Shown here: piece by piece, positions 35,199-42,016 of the stretch
Position numbering within the stretch: the first letter of the stretch is position 1
How the letters are laid out: every line of letters starts with the position of its first letter
The notes under the pieces: model-generated
Databases searched by the model: none
Seen by the model: only the letters and a program-made list of their open reading frames with translations
Told to the model about the DNA's origin: nothing
Program-made: the position numbers and the translations under genes
IMG/VR virus record: IMGVR_UViG_3300013126_000028
Coordinates: 1 to 64,000 of that record
From: a virus
DNA length: 64,000 nucleotides
Strand: one strand, 5' to 3'

Positions 35199-35732
35199 TT
35201 AATACTCCTCACATTTACATTCGTATGTTTCACAATAACTGCATCTTGGGCCAGGGTTAGTATTTAACCAAGCATTACTATTTCCATCAAAACTTTCTTT
35301 CCCAGTATCTATACAAACCACTTTCTTTTTCTTTCCTCTTTTTACTAAACCAACATTATACCAATGACAATCCCAAAATTTTAAGCCGGTTTTACTATAA
35401 ATTTCATCTACTAAAAGTTGAATATCTTTCATACTAATTTTAGTATTACTCTTATAAGTTTTTGCTAATTCTGTAACATATCCCCAATCACTAGGGTCTG
35501 GTTGATAAAGATCATTCTCAGGGGCAAATTCTAGTTTACAAATTTTAGTATATATTTTTGGTGCAAGATCAAACTTAGCTAATTTTTTATGATATTTGTA
35601 AGACTCTTGGGCTTTTTTCTTGTTGCGAAACTCTTTGAACACCAAATCTTTTTTATCTTTTATTGGATAAACCTGACAATATCCGCCCTCATCAAACCAA
35701 TCACTATAATCTATGAGATAGTCAGGGTTAAT
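35199..35732 (-). CDS. Protein-kinase-like fold protein
   Basis: 177 residues from ATG 35732, which overlaps the preceding stop (ATGATTAA). Kinase elements in order: Gly-rich loop DEGGYCQVYP, ATP lysine in LVFKEFRNK, catalytic loop KFWDCHWYNVGLV (Asp and Asn in the D-x4-N spacing) and the metal-binding VVCIDTGKES (DFG equivalent DTG). A C-terminal Cys cluster (CSYCETYECKCEEY) ends the protein. It is a minimal kinase, perhaps a phage protein or small-molecule kinase; activity is inferred. Confidence 0.65.
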   Translation of the reverse strand: MNPDYLIDYSDWFDEGGYCQVYPIKDKKDLVFKEFRNKKKAQESYKYHKKLAKFDLAPKIYTKICKLEFAPENDLYQPDPSDWGYVTELAKTYKSNTKISMKDIQLLVDEIYSKTGLKFWDCHWYNVGLVKRGKKKKVVCIDTGKESFDGNSNAWLNTNPGPRCSYCETYECKCEEY

Positions 35733-36057
35733 CATAAGTTTTATCAACAATTTGTGATCCCATAATTTCTTGAGCAATATGAATTGCTTCTTTTAGGTCA
35801 GAGGTTTCTCCCAGTTTGATTGGGCCTTTTGGAATATCTATCCAATAGGATCCATAAATCCCATAAAAAACATTCTGTAGAGCATGATCGTGCATAAGAA
35901 ATTCTGTGAGATCATGGAAGATATCTAAATAATATTCTCCCTCTTCATCTTGAACTTCTTTTACCGTATCAACAATAACGAACCTAAAATTAGGATGTTT
36001 AAAATCTGGGTCGCTATAAACAACTCCCCTATAAAACTTATTTGGCAAACTTACCAT
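35728..36057 (-). CDS. Hypothetical protein
   Basis: 109 residues, mixed alpha/beta (YYLDIFHDLTEFLMHDHALQNV). No known motif. Overlaps both neighbours. Confidence 0.65.
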   Translation of the reverse strand: MVSLPNKFYRGVVYSDPDFKHPNFRFVIVDTVKEVQDEEGEYYLDIFHDLTEFLMHDHALQNVFYGIYGSYWIDIPKGPIKLGETSDLKEAIHIAQEIMGSQIVDKTYD

Positions 36058-36388
36058 CGTGATTGTATCCCTTCCAATCTCCAGTTAAAAATTCTTCCCT
36101 GTTAGAGTATAAAGGAACTATTTTAGTTTGATCTTCATGAGGATTATTCATAATTCTAAGATCATAAAGATCATTTCTATCATTAATTTTTCCGTATGCT
36201 ACTGGATAATTAAATATCTCTCGAATTTTATGAAGATCCTTTTCACAACTATACCATCTTTCAGAGTTTTTACCATCTTCTTGTAGTTTTTTAAGTTGAT
36301 CTTTTGCATTATTAACCACAAAACGATCAGCACCATTTGCCCAAGCAAATTCAATAAGAAAAGATATGGGGTCAGAATGTTCGTTCAT
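36038..36388 (-). CDS. Hypothetical protein
   Basis: 116 residues, helical N-terminal half (ISFLIEFAWANGADRFVVNNAKDQLKKL). No recognised family. Overlaps the next gene by 20 bases. Confidence 0.65.
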   Translation of the reverse strand: MNEHSDPISFLIEFAWANGADRFVVNNAKDQLKKLQEDGKNSERWYSCEKDLHKIREIFNYPVAYGKINDRNDLYDLRIMNNPHEDQTKIVPLYSNREEFLTGDWKGYNHDGKFAK

Positions 36389-36390
36389 GT

Positions 36391-36612
36391 TCAGACGAAT
36401 CCTATTCTAGTTTTTTCTGTGGTTACAATTGCTTCTATTTGCTCTTGTATAAAAGTTTCCGTACAATAAGATCTTCCATTCCACCACCCACAAGTATACG
36501 ATATAGTGTTGTTTGGCCCAATAGTCACACTAGTTATAGTACCTTGAATATCTTTTTCAAGTTTAACCTGGGTTCCAATATTGTAAAATTCTAGAACATT
36601 ATTTTTGGTCAT
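36391..36612 (-). CDS. Hypothetical small beta protein
   Basis: 73 residues; FYNIGTQVKLEKDIQGTITSVTIGPNNTISYTCGWWNG resembles the small SH3-like beta barrels common in phages. Unassigned. Confidence 0.62.
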   Translation of the reverse strand: MTKNNVLEFYNIGTQVKLEKDIQGTITSVTIGPNNTISYTCGWWNGRSYCTETFIQEQIEAIVTTEKTRIGFV

Positions 36613-36666
36613 TATTTTTCCTTATTTTCTAAAAGGTTTTGGTATTATTATCGATAAGAATTTAAA

Positions 36667-36956
36667 TGCCCCCAGTCGGACTTGAACCGACAAGCCCTTA
36701 CGGGCAACAGATTTTCTTACCACTATAGTTTTCACTACCATTTCTGTTTGTGGTCTGGACTTTACCTTAACCATAACTTTCGTTTTAGGTTCCTGCCGTC
36801 AAGTCTCTACGCCTTCCTAATAAATTAGGCTTGGTTCGGTATTAGCATTTTAAAGCCTTCACCGACTTTGACAGGTTCTACTTTAAAGATTTCTCCTTAA
36901 GCACTCTATTATATATAAAAAAGTCTGTTGTGTTTGCCAATTTCACCATAGGGGCA
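36667..36956 (-). tRNA. tRNA-Leu(UAA) with a group I intron
   Basis: 5' exon 36921-36956 and 3' exon 36667-36715. Acceptor TGCCCCT/GGGGGCA is seven pairs, the anticodon stem ACAGA/TCTGT closes the loop CTTAAAA, the variable arm is long (GCCCGTAAGGGC), as required for tRNA-Leu, and the T arm is GTCGG-TTCAAGT-CCGAC. CCA is not encoded. The anticodon UAA is split by a 205-nt intron after its first base, exactly the position of the ancient tRNA-Leu(UAA) intron of cyanobacteria and plastids. Confidence 0.9.
36716..36920 (-). mobile_element. Group I intron in tRNA-Leu(UAA)
   Basis: 205 nt. The 5' exon ends in U, the intron ends in G, as in group I introns. GAGT near the 5' end can pair with the exon end (U.G plus three pairs) as P1. 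The core has the paired P7/R-S elements: GAGACTTGACGGCAGG and GGTAAAGTCCAGACC. No endonuclease gene lies within. It should self-splice; class IC3 by position and core. Confidence 0.8.
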
Positions 36957-36961
36957 TTAAA

Positions 36962-37064
36962 GTAATCGACTACAACAATTAGTAGTTTGAGGTTGATTAT
37001 GTTTGACTCTCAAGCATTATAACTGTTGTAATCGACTACCATAGTTTTAAATATCGACTCTCAA
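36962..37064 (-). repeat. Imperfect direct repeats between tRNA and HTH gene
   Basis: GTAGTCGATTAC occurs twice (36962-36973 and 37028-37039) and TTGAGAGTC twice (37005-37013 and 37056-37064), in alternating order. The second copies touch the stop codon of the HTH gene. They may be operator sites for that protein or traces of a duplication. Confidence 0.5.
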
Positions 37065-37342
37065 CCGTTATCGTGGCTCTTGAGGCGACGAACAAACTCT
37101 GCCATAGCCTCGACATTATCAACTGTCTTAGCGGGCTTTGCCCTTTCCATATTGGGTAGTTCGATACCCTTTTCTGCCAGAGCCTTTTTAGTACGAGCAA
37201 AACGAGCCATCGTACTAGCAACCTTCTGGCCTGTCTTGCTAGCAATCTCAGCATAAGTCTTGCTAGAATAAACAGCCTCTAGAAAACTCTCGTCGCTGCA
37301 ACGAACACGACTCTGCTTCTCAACATTAGTAACTTCAGCCAT
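37061..37342 (-). CDS. Small HTH-type DNA-binding protein
   Basis: 93 residues from ATG 37342 with GGAGG nine bases upstream. Residues 14-60 (SFLEAVYSSKTYAEIASKTGQKVASTMARF) fit a helix-turn-helix. Basic and abundant in Ala/Lys/Arg, it carries its own strong promoter and could be an early regulator or nucleoid-like protein. Repeats at its 3' end might be its targets. Confidence 0.65.
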   Translation of the reverse strand: MAEVTNVEKQSRVRCSDESFLEAVYSSKTYAEIASKTGQKVASTMARFARTKKALAEKGIELPNMERAKPAKTVDNVEAMAEFVRRLKSHDNG

Positions 37343-37418
37343 AATAATCAACCTCCAAATTTAAACTTCCAACTTCACGGTTTTGGTCACGCGACCTCAC
37401 CTGCCCGTGTTGTATACT

Positions 37419-37446
37419 ATCATATCCTGTGTATCGGCATTGTCAA
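37419..37446 (-). promoter_or_regulatory. Sigma70-type promoter for the HTH gene
   Basis: Minus strand: TTGACA, 16 bp, TATGAT, with the +1 region about 70 bases before ATG 37342. Confidence 0.65.
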
Positions 37447-37463
37447 TAGGGTTCTTTACTTTT

Positions 37464-37838
37464 TTACGATTTAACAGAACCAAAACAAACACACCAATAA
37501 GGAACCGAATGTTTTGACAAAGAATATCCACATCCAATAAGTGTAAACTTTTTGTTCATGATATTTTTTTTATGCCCAGTACTTTTCATCCAACTCTCCA
37601 TGACCTTTTCTTCTGTTCTCTGGCCTGCTGCTATATTTTCTCCAACAGAATTAAAACCCAAAGAGATTATATCTTTCAAATCTCCATGTTTTAAATCGTT
37701 CTTTCTTGCCATGTAGTCGCTCCACTCTTGAGCATAATTTGTTAACTTAATATCTTGAATTAAGAACGGTATTGACCAAAATAATGTTTTTTTTCTTTGT
37801 TGATTGTGTAATTCTATTAGTTTATCTAAGTTTATCAT
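37464..37838 (-). CDS. CAP/SCP-superfamily protein
   Basis: 124 residues. LHNQQRKK, YAQEWSDYMARKNDLKHGD, SVGENIAAGQ, VMESWMKSTGHKKNIMN and the final YWCVCFGS are the complete series of CAP (PR-1/SCP) motifs, with His and Glu ligands present. No signal peptide is seen, though bacterial members are usually secreted. Role in a phage unknown; lies beside a PspC-like membrane gene. Confidence 0.83.
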   Translation of the reverse strand: MINLDKLIELHNQQRKKTLFWSIPFLIQDIKLTNYAQEWSDYMARKNDLKHGDLKDIISLGFNSVGENIAAGQRTEEKVMESWMKSTGHKKNIMNKKFTLIGCGYSLSKHSVPYWCVCFGSVKS

Positions 37839-37841
37839 ATT

Positions 37842-38024
37842 TTATTCCTTTGGTACGATAAAAACTAAAATTAAATATATCCATAATAGCAAACTGCCAC
37901 TAAAGATTGAACCCAAAATAAATAAGATTCTAACTAAAGAAGCGTCTATTCCAGAATATTCTGAGATTCCTCCACAAATTCCAAAAACTATTTTATTTTT
38001 TTGACTTTTTGTTAGTTTCGACAT
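37842..38024 (-). CDS. PspC-domain membrane protein
   Basis: 60 residues. IVFGICGGISEYSGIDASLVRILFIL then a second hydrophobic run (LLLWIYLILVFIVPKE) exactly match the PspC domain. In bacteria PspC senses inner-membrane stress and binds PspA. A phage copy may modulate the host membrane-stress response. Confidence 0.85.
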   Translation of the reverse strand: MSKLTKSQKNKIVFGICGGISEYSGIDASLVRILFILGSIFSGSLLLWIYLILVFIVPKE

Positions 38025-38121
38025 TCTTGCCCTTTCTAAAAATACGATTATAATTATTAATCCACGTATTATAATCTACACTTTTAGGACGCTGTTTATC
38101 TCCTTTTCCGTTTTGACTCAT
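37993..38121 (-). CDS. Small conserved phage protein (NGKGDKQRP family)
   Basis: 42 residues from ATG 38121 with GGAG eight bases upstream. NGKGDKQRPKSVDYNTWINNYNRIF is a motif seen in many phage genomes in very small basic proteins. Function unknown. Confidence 0.75.
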   Translation of the reverse strand: MSQNGKGDKQRPKSVDYNTWINNYNRIFRKGKNVETNKKSKK

Positions 38122-38122
38122 G

Positions 38123-38818
38123 TTAATTCTCCAAAATAAATGACCAGTATCTAGAATCAGTCTTATTTTGTTTGTTATCCCAAAAAATACATCGTGCAAT
38201 ATAACAAGGAATACCAATTTTACCACACATTACTGACCAATGACGTTCCATTTTCTTATATAGGGCGAAACCATTTTTAGTTTGATAGTTAAGAGTTTTC
38301 ATACCATAAAGTTCTAGCATATGAGTATCTCCACAAAAAACCCTACACTCATTAGGATTTTGCATTTCACAACTAAAAGAAATTTTAGCCGCCCCTAGTC
38401 CACGAATTTTATCAATAATACTATCTCTTTTCTTAACATGATACTTTTTAGTAGAGATAATATAATCTTTAGGATTTGCCCAAAACTTATCTTTGAAATC
38501 CCAAATATATTCTGTTCGATTGTTGTGAAGTCCAACTCCGCTATTCTTAATTTTCTCCTTAAGAAGATCCTTATTATCAATCCAACTGTTAAAATCTTTA
38601 ACCGCGTTATATCCCGCTACATTACTTTTCCAAGTGGTATGTACGCTCATGAAACTAAAAAGATACCTACGAAAAATATCATCATTATTTTGAGGGCGAA
38701 CACTTTCCCAGTATTCCTTATAACTCACAACCTTATCTCTAGGAAAGTTCTTAAAAAATTCGTCCGCTTTGGTCGTATTCATTACAATCGGCTCTTTAAT
38801 CACAATATTATCTGTCAT
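38123..38818 (-). CDS. Putative HhH-type DNA glycosylase-like protein
   Basis: 231 residues from ATG 38818 (GAGGAG six bases upstream). KIRGLGAAKISFSCEM resembles a helix-hairpin-helix, and the later FCGDTHMLELYGMK with Cys residues may form the catalytic/Fe-S part of an HhH-GPD-like fold. The similarity is weak, so other functions remain possible. It has its own sigma70-type promoter. Confidence 0.55.
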   Translation of the reverse strand: MTDNIVIKEPIVMNTTKADEFFKNFPRDKVVSYKEYWESVRPQNNDDIFRRYLFSFMSVHTTWKSNVAGYNAVKDFNSWIDNKDLLKEKIKNSGVGLHNNRTEYIWDFKDKFWANPKDYIISTKKYHVKKRDSIIDKIRGLGAAKISFSCEMQNPNECRVFCGDTHMLELYGMKTLNYQTKNGFALYKKMERHWSVMCGKIGIPCYIARCIFWDNKQNKTDSRYWSFILEN

Positions 38819-38843
38819 GTTAGTCTCCTCGTTGTGTGTGGTC

Positions 38844-38871
38844 ATTCTACACTCTAGTATCGCCTTGTCAA
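38844..38871 (-). promoter_or_regulatory. Sigma70-type promoter
   Basis: Minus strand: TTGACA, 16 bp, TAGAAT, directly before the gene starting at 38818. Confidence 0.65.
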
Positions 38872-38898
38872 TAGATAAACTTTAATCTTTCTGATTAA

Positions 38899-38910
38899 GT
38901 GTATAATATA
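38899..38910 (+). promoter_or_regulatory. Plus-strand promoter candidate (GTGTATAATATA)
   Basis: GTGTATAATATA 30 bases before ATG 38940, containing TATAAT but no good -35 box. Same motif class as the GGTGTAT elements on the minus strand. Confidence 0.4.
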
Positions 38911-38939
38911 TTGTAGTTTTTTTAATACAGAGATTAAAT

Positions 38940-39470
38940 ATGACTATTGTTTTATACATATTATTGGCCATATTAGTTGCAGACTTATTAACAGGAATAT
39001 TTCATTGGTGGGAAGATAGATATGGAAATCCAAATTGGTTTATATTGGGTAAATATGTTATAGAACCTAATATTCGACATCATAAAGAGCCAATGTCTTT
39101 TTGTAAGGGAAATTATTGGACTAGAAATTGGACAACTTTAGTTCCAACTTTATTATTATCTATAGGTTGTTATATGGTTGGTTATTATTTTTTAAGTTTA
39201 GTTTTTATATGTGCCTCTCAAAGTAATGAAATACATTGTTGGGAACACACTAAAACTAATAAATTTATTAGATTTTTACAAAACTATAATATTTTGCAGA
39301 ATAAGAAGTGCCATGCTTTGCATCACAAAAGACCTTATGACACTAACTATTGTGTAATGACAATGGTAGTTAATCCTGTGCTAAACAAATTAAATTTTTG
39401 GTATTATTTAGAAAAATTGGTTTTTACTATCTTTAGAGTGAAACCTCGCAAAGAAAGAGAAATTTATTAA
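38940..39470 (+). CDS. CarF/TMEM189-like lipid desaturase (Kua domain)
   Basis: 176 residues on the otherwise minus-strand map. Two or three membrane helices and the His-box pattern of plasmanylethanolamine desaturase: GIFHWWEDRYG, NIRHHKEP, SNEIHCWEH, CHALHHKRP then NYCVMT and NPVLN. CarF and TMEM189 make the vinyl-ether bond of plasmalogens. Whether this phage protein acts on plasmalogen precursors or another lipid is unknown. Opposite orientation and separate promoter suggest a late acquisition (moron). Confidence 0.85.
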   Translation: MTIVLYILLAILVADLLTGIFHWWEDRYGNPNWFILGKYVIEPNIRHHKEPMSFCKGNYWTRNWTTLVPTLLLSIGCYMVGYYFLSLVFICASQSNEIHCWEHTKTNKFIRFLQNYNILQNKKCHALHHKRPYDTNYCVMTMVVNPVLNKLNFWYYLEKLVFTIFRVKPRKEREIY

Positions 39471-40127
39471 TTATCTAGCGCAGTATCCAAACACAGACTC
39501 TAAATTCCAATCTATGTTAGAGTCAATAATAGATTTAATATTATGATCTAGAATAGTAATGGGTTCTTTAATTATCGCTTGTAAGTTGTTCTTTTTCCTA
39601 ATTAATTTATATCTGTCGGATACGTTCTGTAAAAATTTGTCATAATATTTTGTAAAATACTCATAAGTTACTAGAACATAGTTAGAAGAAATAAGAGGCA
39701 TAGTTTCAACTAAATATCTTATTTTTGTGGATCTTAATTCAAAAATATTTTTATATCTTTCATTAGTTAGAAAGTTTCTGTCGTGCATAATTTCTTGCTT
39801 ATTATTATTTACAGAATACCATTCAGAGGATAAAAATGAGAATCTGTTACTTTTAATATGTTTGGGAACATGGTGTGGCATATTATAAAAAGCGTATATC
39901 CAATCATAAGGATGCCTTACTATTCCAAAAAATAAAACATTTCTAGCACCATATTTAATCTTGTCAGGATCAGCATATCCCATCCAGTGTTTTCCACCAT
40001 AAAAAGATGTAAACTTAAGATTAAAAGATTGTTCTATAGAAGATTGTAAAAAGTTAGTACCATTATGTCTTTCAGAATATATAGAAAACTCACTAACATA
40101 GTGTGGATCTTTATAAATTTGAAGCAT
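39471..40127 (-). CDS. Sulfotransferase-like protein
   Basis: 218 residues. YSERHNGTNFLQSSIE fits the PAPS 5'-phosphosulphate loop, FFGIVRHPYDWIYAFYNM the 3'-phosphate motif, and WNLESVFGY the C-terminal signature of phage and bacterial sulfotransferase-like proteins. A glycan or protein sulphation role is inferred. Converges on the plus-strand desaturase gene without a terminator. Confidence 0.72.
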   Translation of the reverse strand: MLQIYKDPHYVSEFSIYSERHNGTNFLQSSIEQSFNLKFTSFYGGKHWMGYADPDKIKYGARNVLFFGIVRHPYDWIYAFYNMPHHVPKHIKSNRFSFLSSEWYSVNNNKQEIMHDRNFLTNERYKNIFELRSTKIRYLVETMPLISSNYVLVTYEYFTKYYDKFLQNVSDRYKLIRKKNNLQAIIKEPITILDHNIKSIIDSNIDWNLESVFGYCAR

Positions 40128-40167
40128 AGTATGCTCTATCTAAGGATATAATTAATATTTTAAATAA

Positions 40168-41085
40168 TCAAGTATCTCTTTTTTCTCCATAAAGATACTT
40201 AAAAGTAGGAAATCTTAGTGATTTTCCACCATCTTGGTTCTCAGTCTCTTCAAAATACTGAACCAAAATTTGCTTACCTAAAATTTTAGTAGGATCTTGA
40301 TAAAACTCTTGACGTTGTTTGATAGTGAAACCACTACCAACATCAACAGTATATCCTTTATGTACAATTATCGCATTAGATAACATGGTTTCCTCATGTT
40401 CTCTACCATCCTTCACATATCTAAATGGTCCGGTTGTAATCTGAACCACTTCATATTCACCATCATAAAAACTCTTATACTTCAATAAGTCTTTACTTCT
40501 TTTACCTTTGTATGGAGCATCAGCCCTAAACATAATACCCTCCCAATTATTGGTATTAGCCTTACCGGACCATTCATTAAAATCATCATCACAAGTAACT
40601 TTTTCGTGTTCAAGAACACTCAAACACTTACAGGTATTTTTTTTCATTACTTCATTAAGATTAGAATAGCGAATACTATAAGGTTTATTTTTATCTCCCT
40701 TTTTACTATAGAATTCGTCGTGACTAATCATATCAAAGATCTTATAGGAGGGATTCTCTAAGGTATGATCTTTCTTACGAATTTCTTTCATAACGCCCTG
40801 AAAATCTTCATTACCATTATCATCTATAAGACATAATTCTCCATCAAATACAACATTCTTAATTCCAAGATCTTTAATTCCACCAGCAACAACATCTAAA
40901 GTATCAAACGTCTTACCTGTTCTAGAATAAAAAGAAGAGTTTCCATCGTTGTCTACTATGGCAATAAGCCTACAATTATGTTTGAGTATACCATTAGCAA
41001 AAAAATTAGCATTATCAGCAACTTCTAGTTCGTATTTATCTTTTGATTCAATTTTTTCTATTGATTTAATTTTAATATTTTGCAT
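40168..41085 (-). CDS. DNA ligase C-terminal part fused to C-intein
   Basis: 305 residues. Residues 1-37 are a C-intein: block F ELEVADNANFFANGIL and block G LKHN, followed by Cys38 as the +1 residue. Residues 38-305 continue the ATP-dependent DNA ligase directly after the catalytic KLDG: CRLIAIVD, motif III FDGELCL, motif IV WEGIMFR, motif V LLKYK, then an OB domain. It cannot act alone as it lacks the AMP-lysine. Protein trans-splicing with the product of the gene at 42017 would recreate the ligase. AGGA precedes the ATG, inside the endonuclease gene. Confidence 0.92.
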   Translation of the reverse strand: MQNIKIKSIEKIESKDKYELEVADNANFFANGILKHNCRLIAIVDNDGNSSFYSRTGKTFDTLDVVAGGIKDLGIKNVVFDGELCLIDDNGNEDFQGVMKEIRKKDHTLENPSYKIFDMISHDEFYSKKGDKNKPYSIRYSNLNEVMKKNTCKCLSVLEHEKVTCDDDFNEWSGKANTNNWEGIMFRADAPYKGKRSKDLLKYKSFYDGEYEVVQITTGPFRYVKDGREHEETMLSNAIIVHKGYTVDVGSGFTIKQRQEFYQDPTKILGKQILVQYFEETENQDGGKSLRFPTFKYLYGEKRDT

Positions 41086-41963
41086 AATTTCCTTTCAATT
41101 TTTCCTATGTCTTTTTGTATATCTGATACCCAAAAACAGTATATCTTATAACCAAAACTTTTCAAATGATTAACACGAATTTTGTCTTTTTTCCAAATAT
41201 CTTTAGCGCACAATTCCCCATCCCATGTTATAATAATATCATTTGGTTTATATGTTTTAGGATTAGCGTGAAATGTATCTCCGTAAATTTCAATAATAAT
41301 TTTTTTATTTTCAATAATTATATCTGGTCTAGGATTATATTTTCTTTTTAAACTTTTATTATATCTATTAAAATTTATGTCTTCTGTGTTTTCGCTAATA
41401 TAAATTATATTATATTTATCTAATATAGTCTCTATTCTTTTATGTGGTATAGATTTTTTACCATTATTTCTTCTGTAACTTGGTAAATCAACTGAATTTT
41501 CAATTCCATATTTTTTTATCATTGTCTGTCTACTCTTTTGCTTAATAGACTCAACTTGAAAAATATTGGTAATACCCTTTCCGTATTTTTTCTCTAATGT
41601 TTTTTTGGTTGTTGGGGATTGAAAAGCGTTTTTATATCCGTATTTTTTGATATTTGTTTCCTCCCTCTGACGCTTTGTAATGGGATTATTCATAGCCTCT
41701 TTAATTGTCTGAGTCTTAATTCCTAATTTTTTACATCTTTCAATTATGTGTCTTGTTTTTATTTTTGGATCATTTAATTCTATTTCTAGAGAATAACATG
41801 AACGCTTAAATTTAATAATATGTTTAGTCAAATATTTTTTTGTTAGGATATTATTTCTATAGCAAGATATATATTTATTATACTCCTCACATTTTGCTTG
41901 ATGTCCGTATAATTGTTTTTTGGTTTTTAACCCAGTTTTATTACAATATTTACATTTCATCAT
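41058..41963 (-). CDS. EDxHD-type homing endonuclease in the ligase fracture
   Basis: 301 residues. N-terminal Cys-His zinc finger (CKYCNKTGL, then GHQAKC). The C-terminal domain is Vsr-like: RPDIIIENKKIIIEIYGDTFHANP with Glu, Asp and His of the EDxHD set, AKDIWKKDKIR giving the final acid and KIYCFWVSDI closing the fold. Such endonucleases were described inside split-intein fractured genes. It sits between the two ligase halves and overlaps the C-intein gene by 28 bases. It has its own GGTGTATTAAATA motif. Confidence 0.85.
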   Translation of the reverse strand: MMKCKYCNKTGLKTKKQLYGHQAKCEEYNKYISCYRNNILTKKYLTKHIIKFKRSCYSLEIELNDPKIKTRHIIERCKKLGIKTQTIKEAMNNPITKRQREETNIKKYGYKNAFQSPTTKKTLEKKYGKGITNIFQVESIKQKSRQTMIKKYGIENSVDLPSYRRNNGKKSIPHKRIETILDKYNIIYISENTEDINFNRYNKSLKRKYNPRPDIIIENKKIIIEIYGDTFHANPKTYKPNDIIITWDGELCAKDIWKKDKIRVNHLKSFGYKIYCFWVSDIQKDIGKIERKLCKILKLNQ

Positions 41964-41977
41964 AATCTCCTCGTTAG

Positions 41978-41990
41978 TATTTAATACACC
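41978..41990 (-). promoter_or_regulatory. GGTGTATTAAATA promoter candidate
   Basis: Minus strand GGTGTATTAAATA, 15 bases before the endonuclease ATG, with GAGGAG in between. Member of the GGTGTAT motif set. Confidence 0.4.
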
Positions 41991-42016
41991 AATATCGAGA
42001 AAACTAGATGGAAAAT

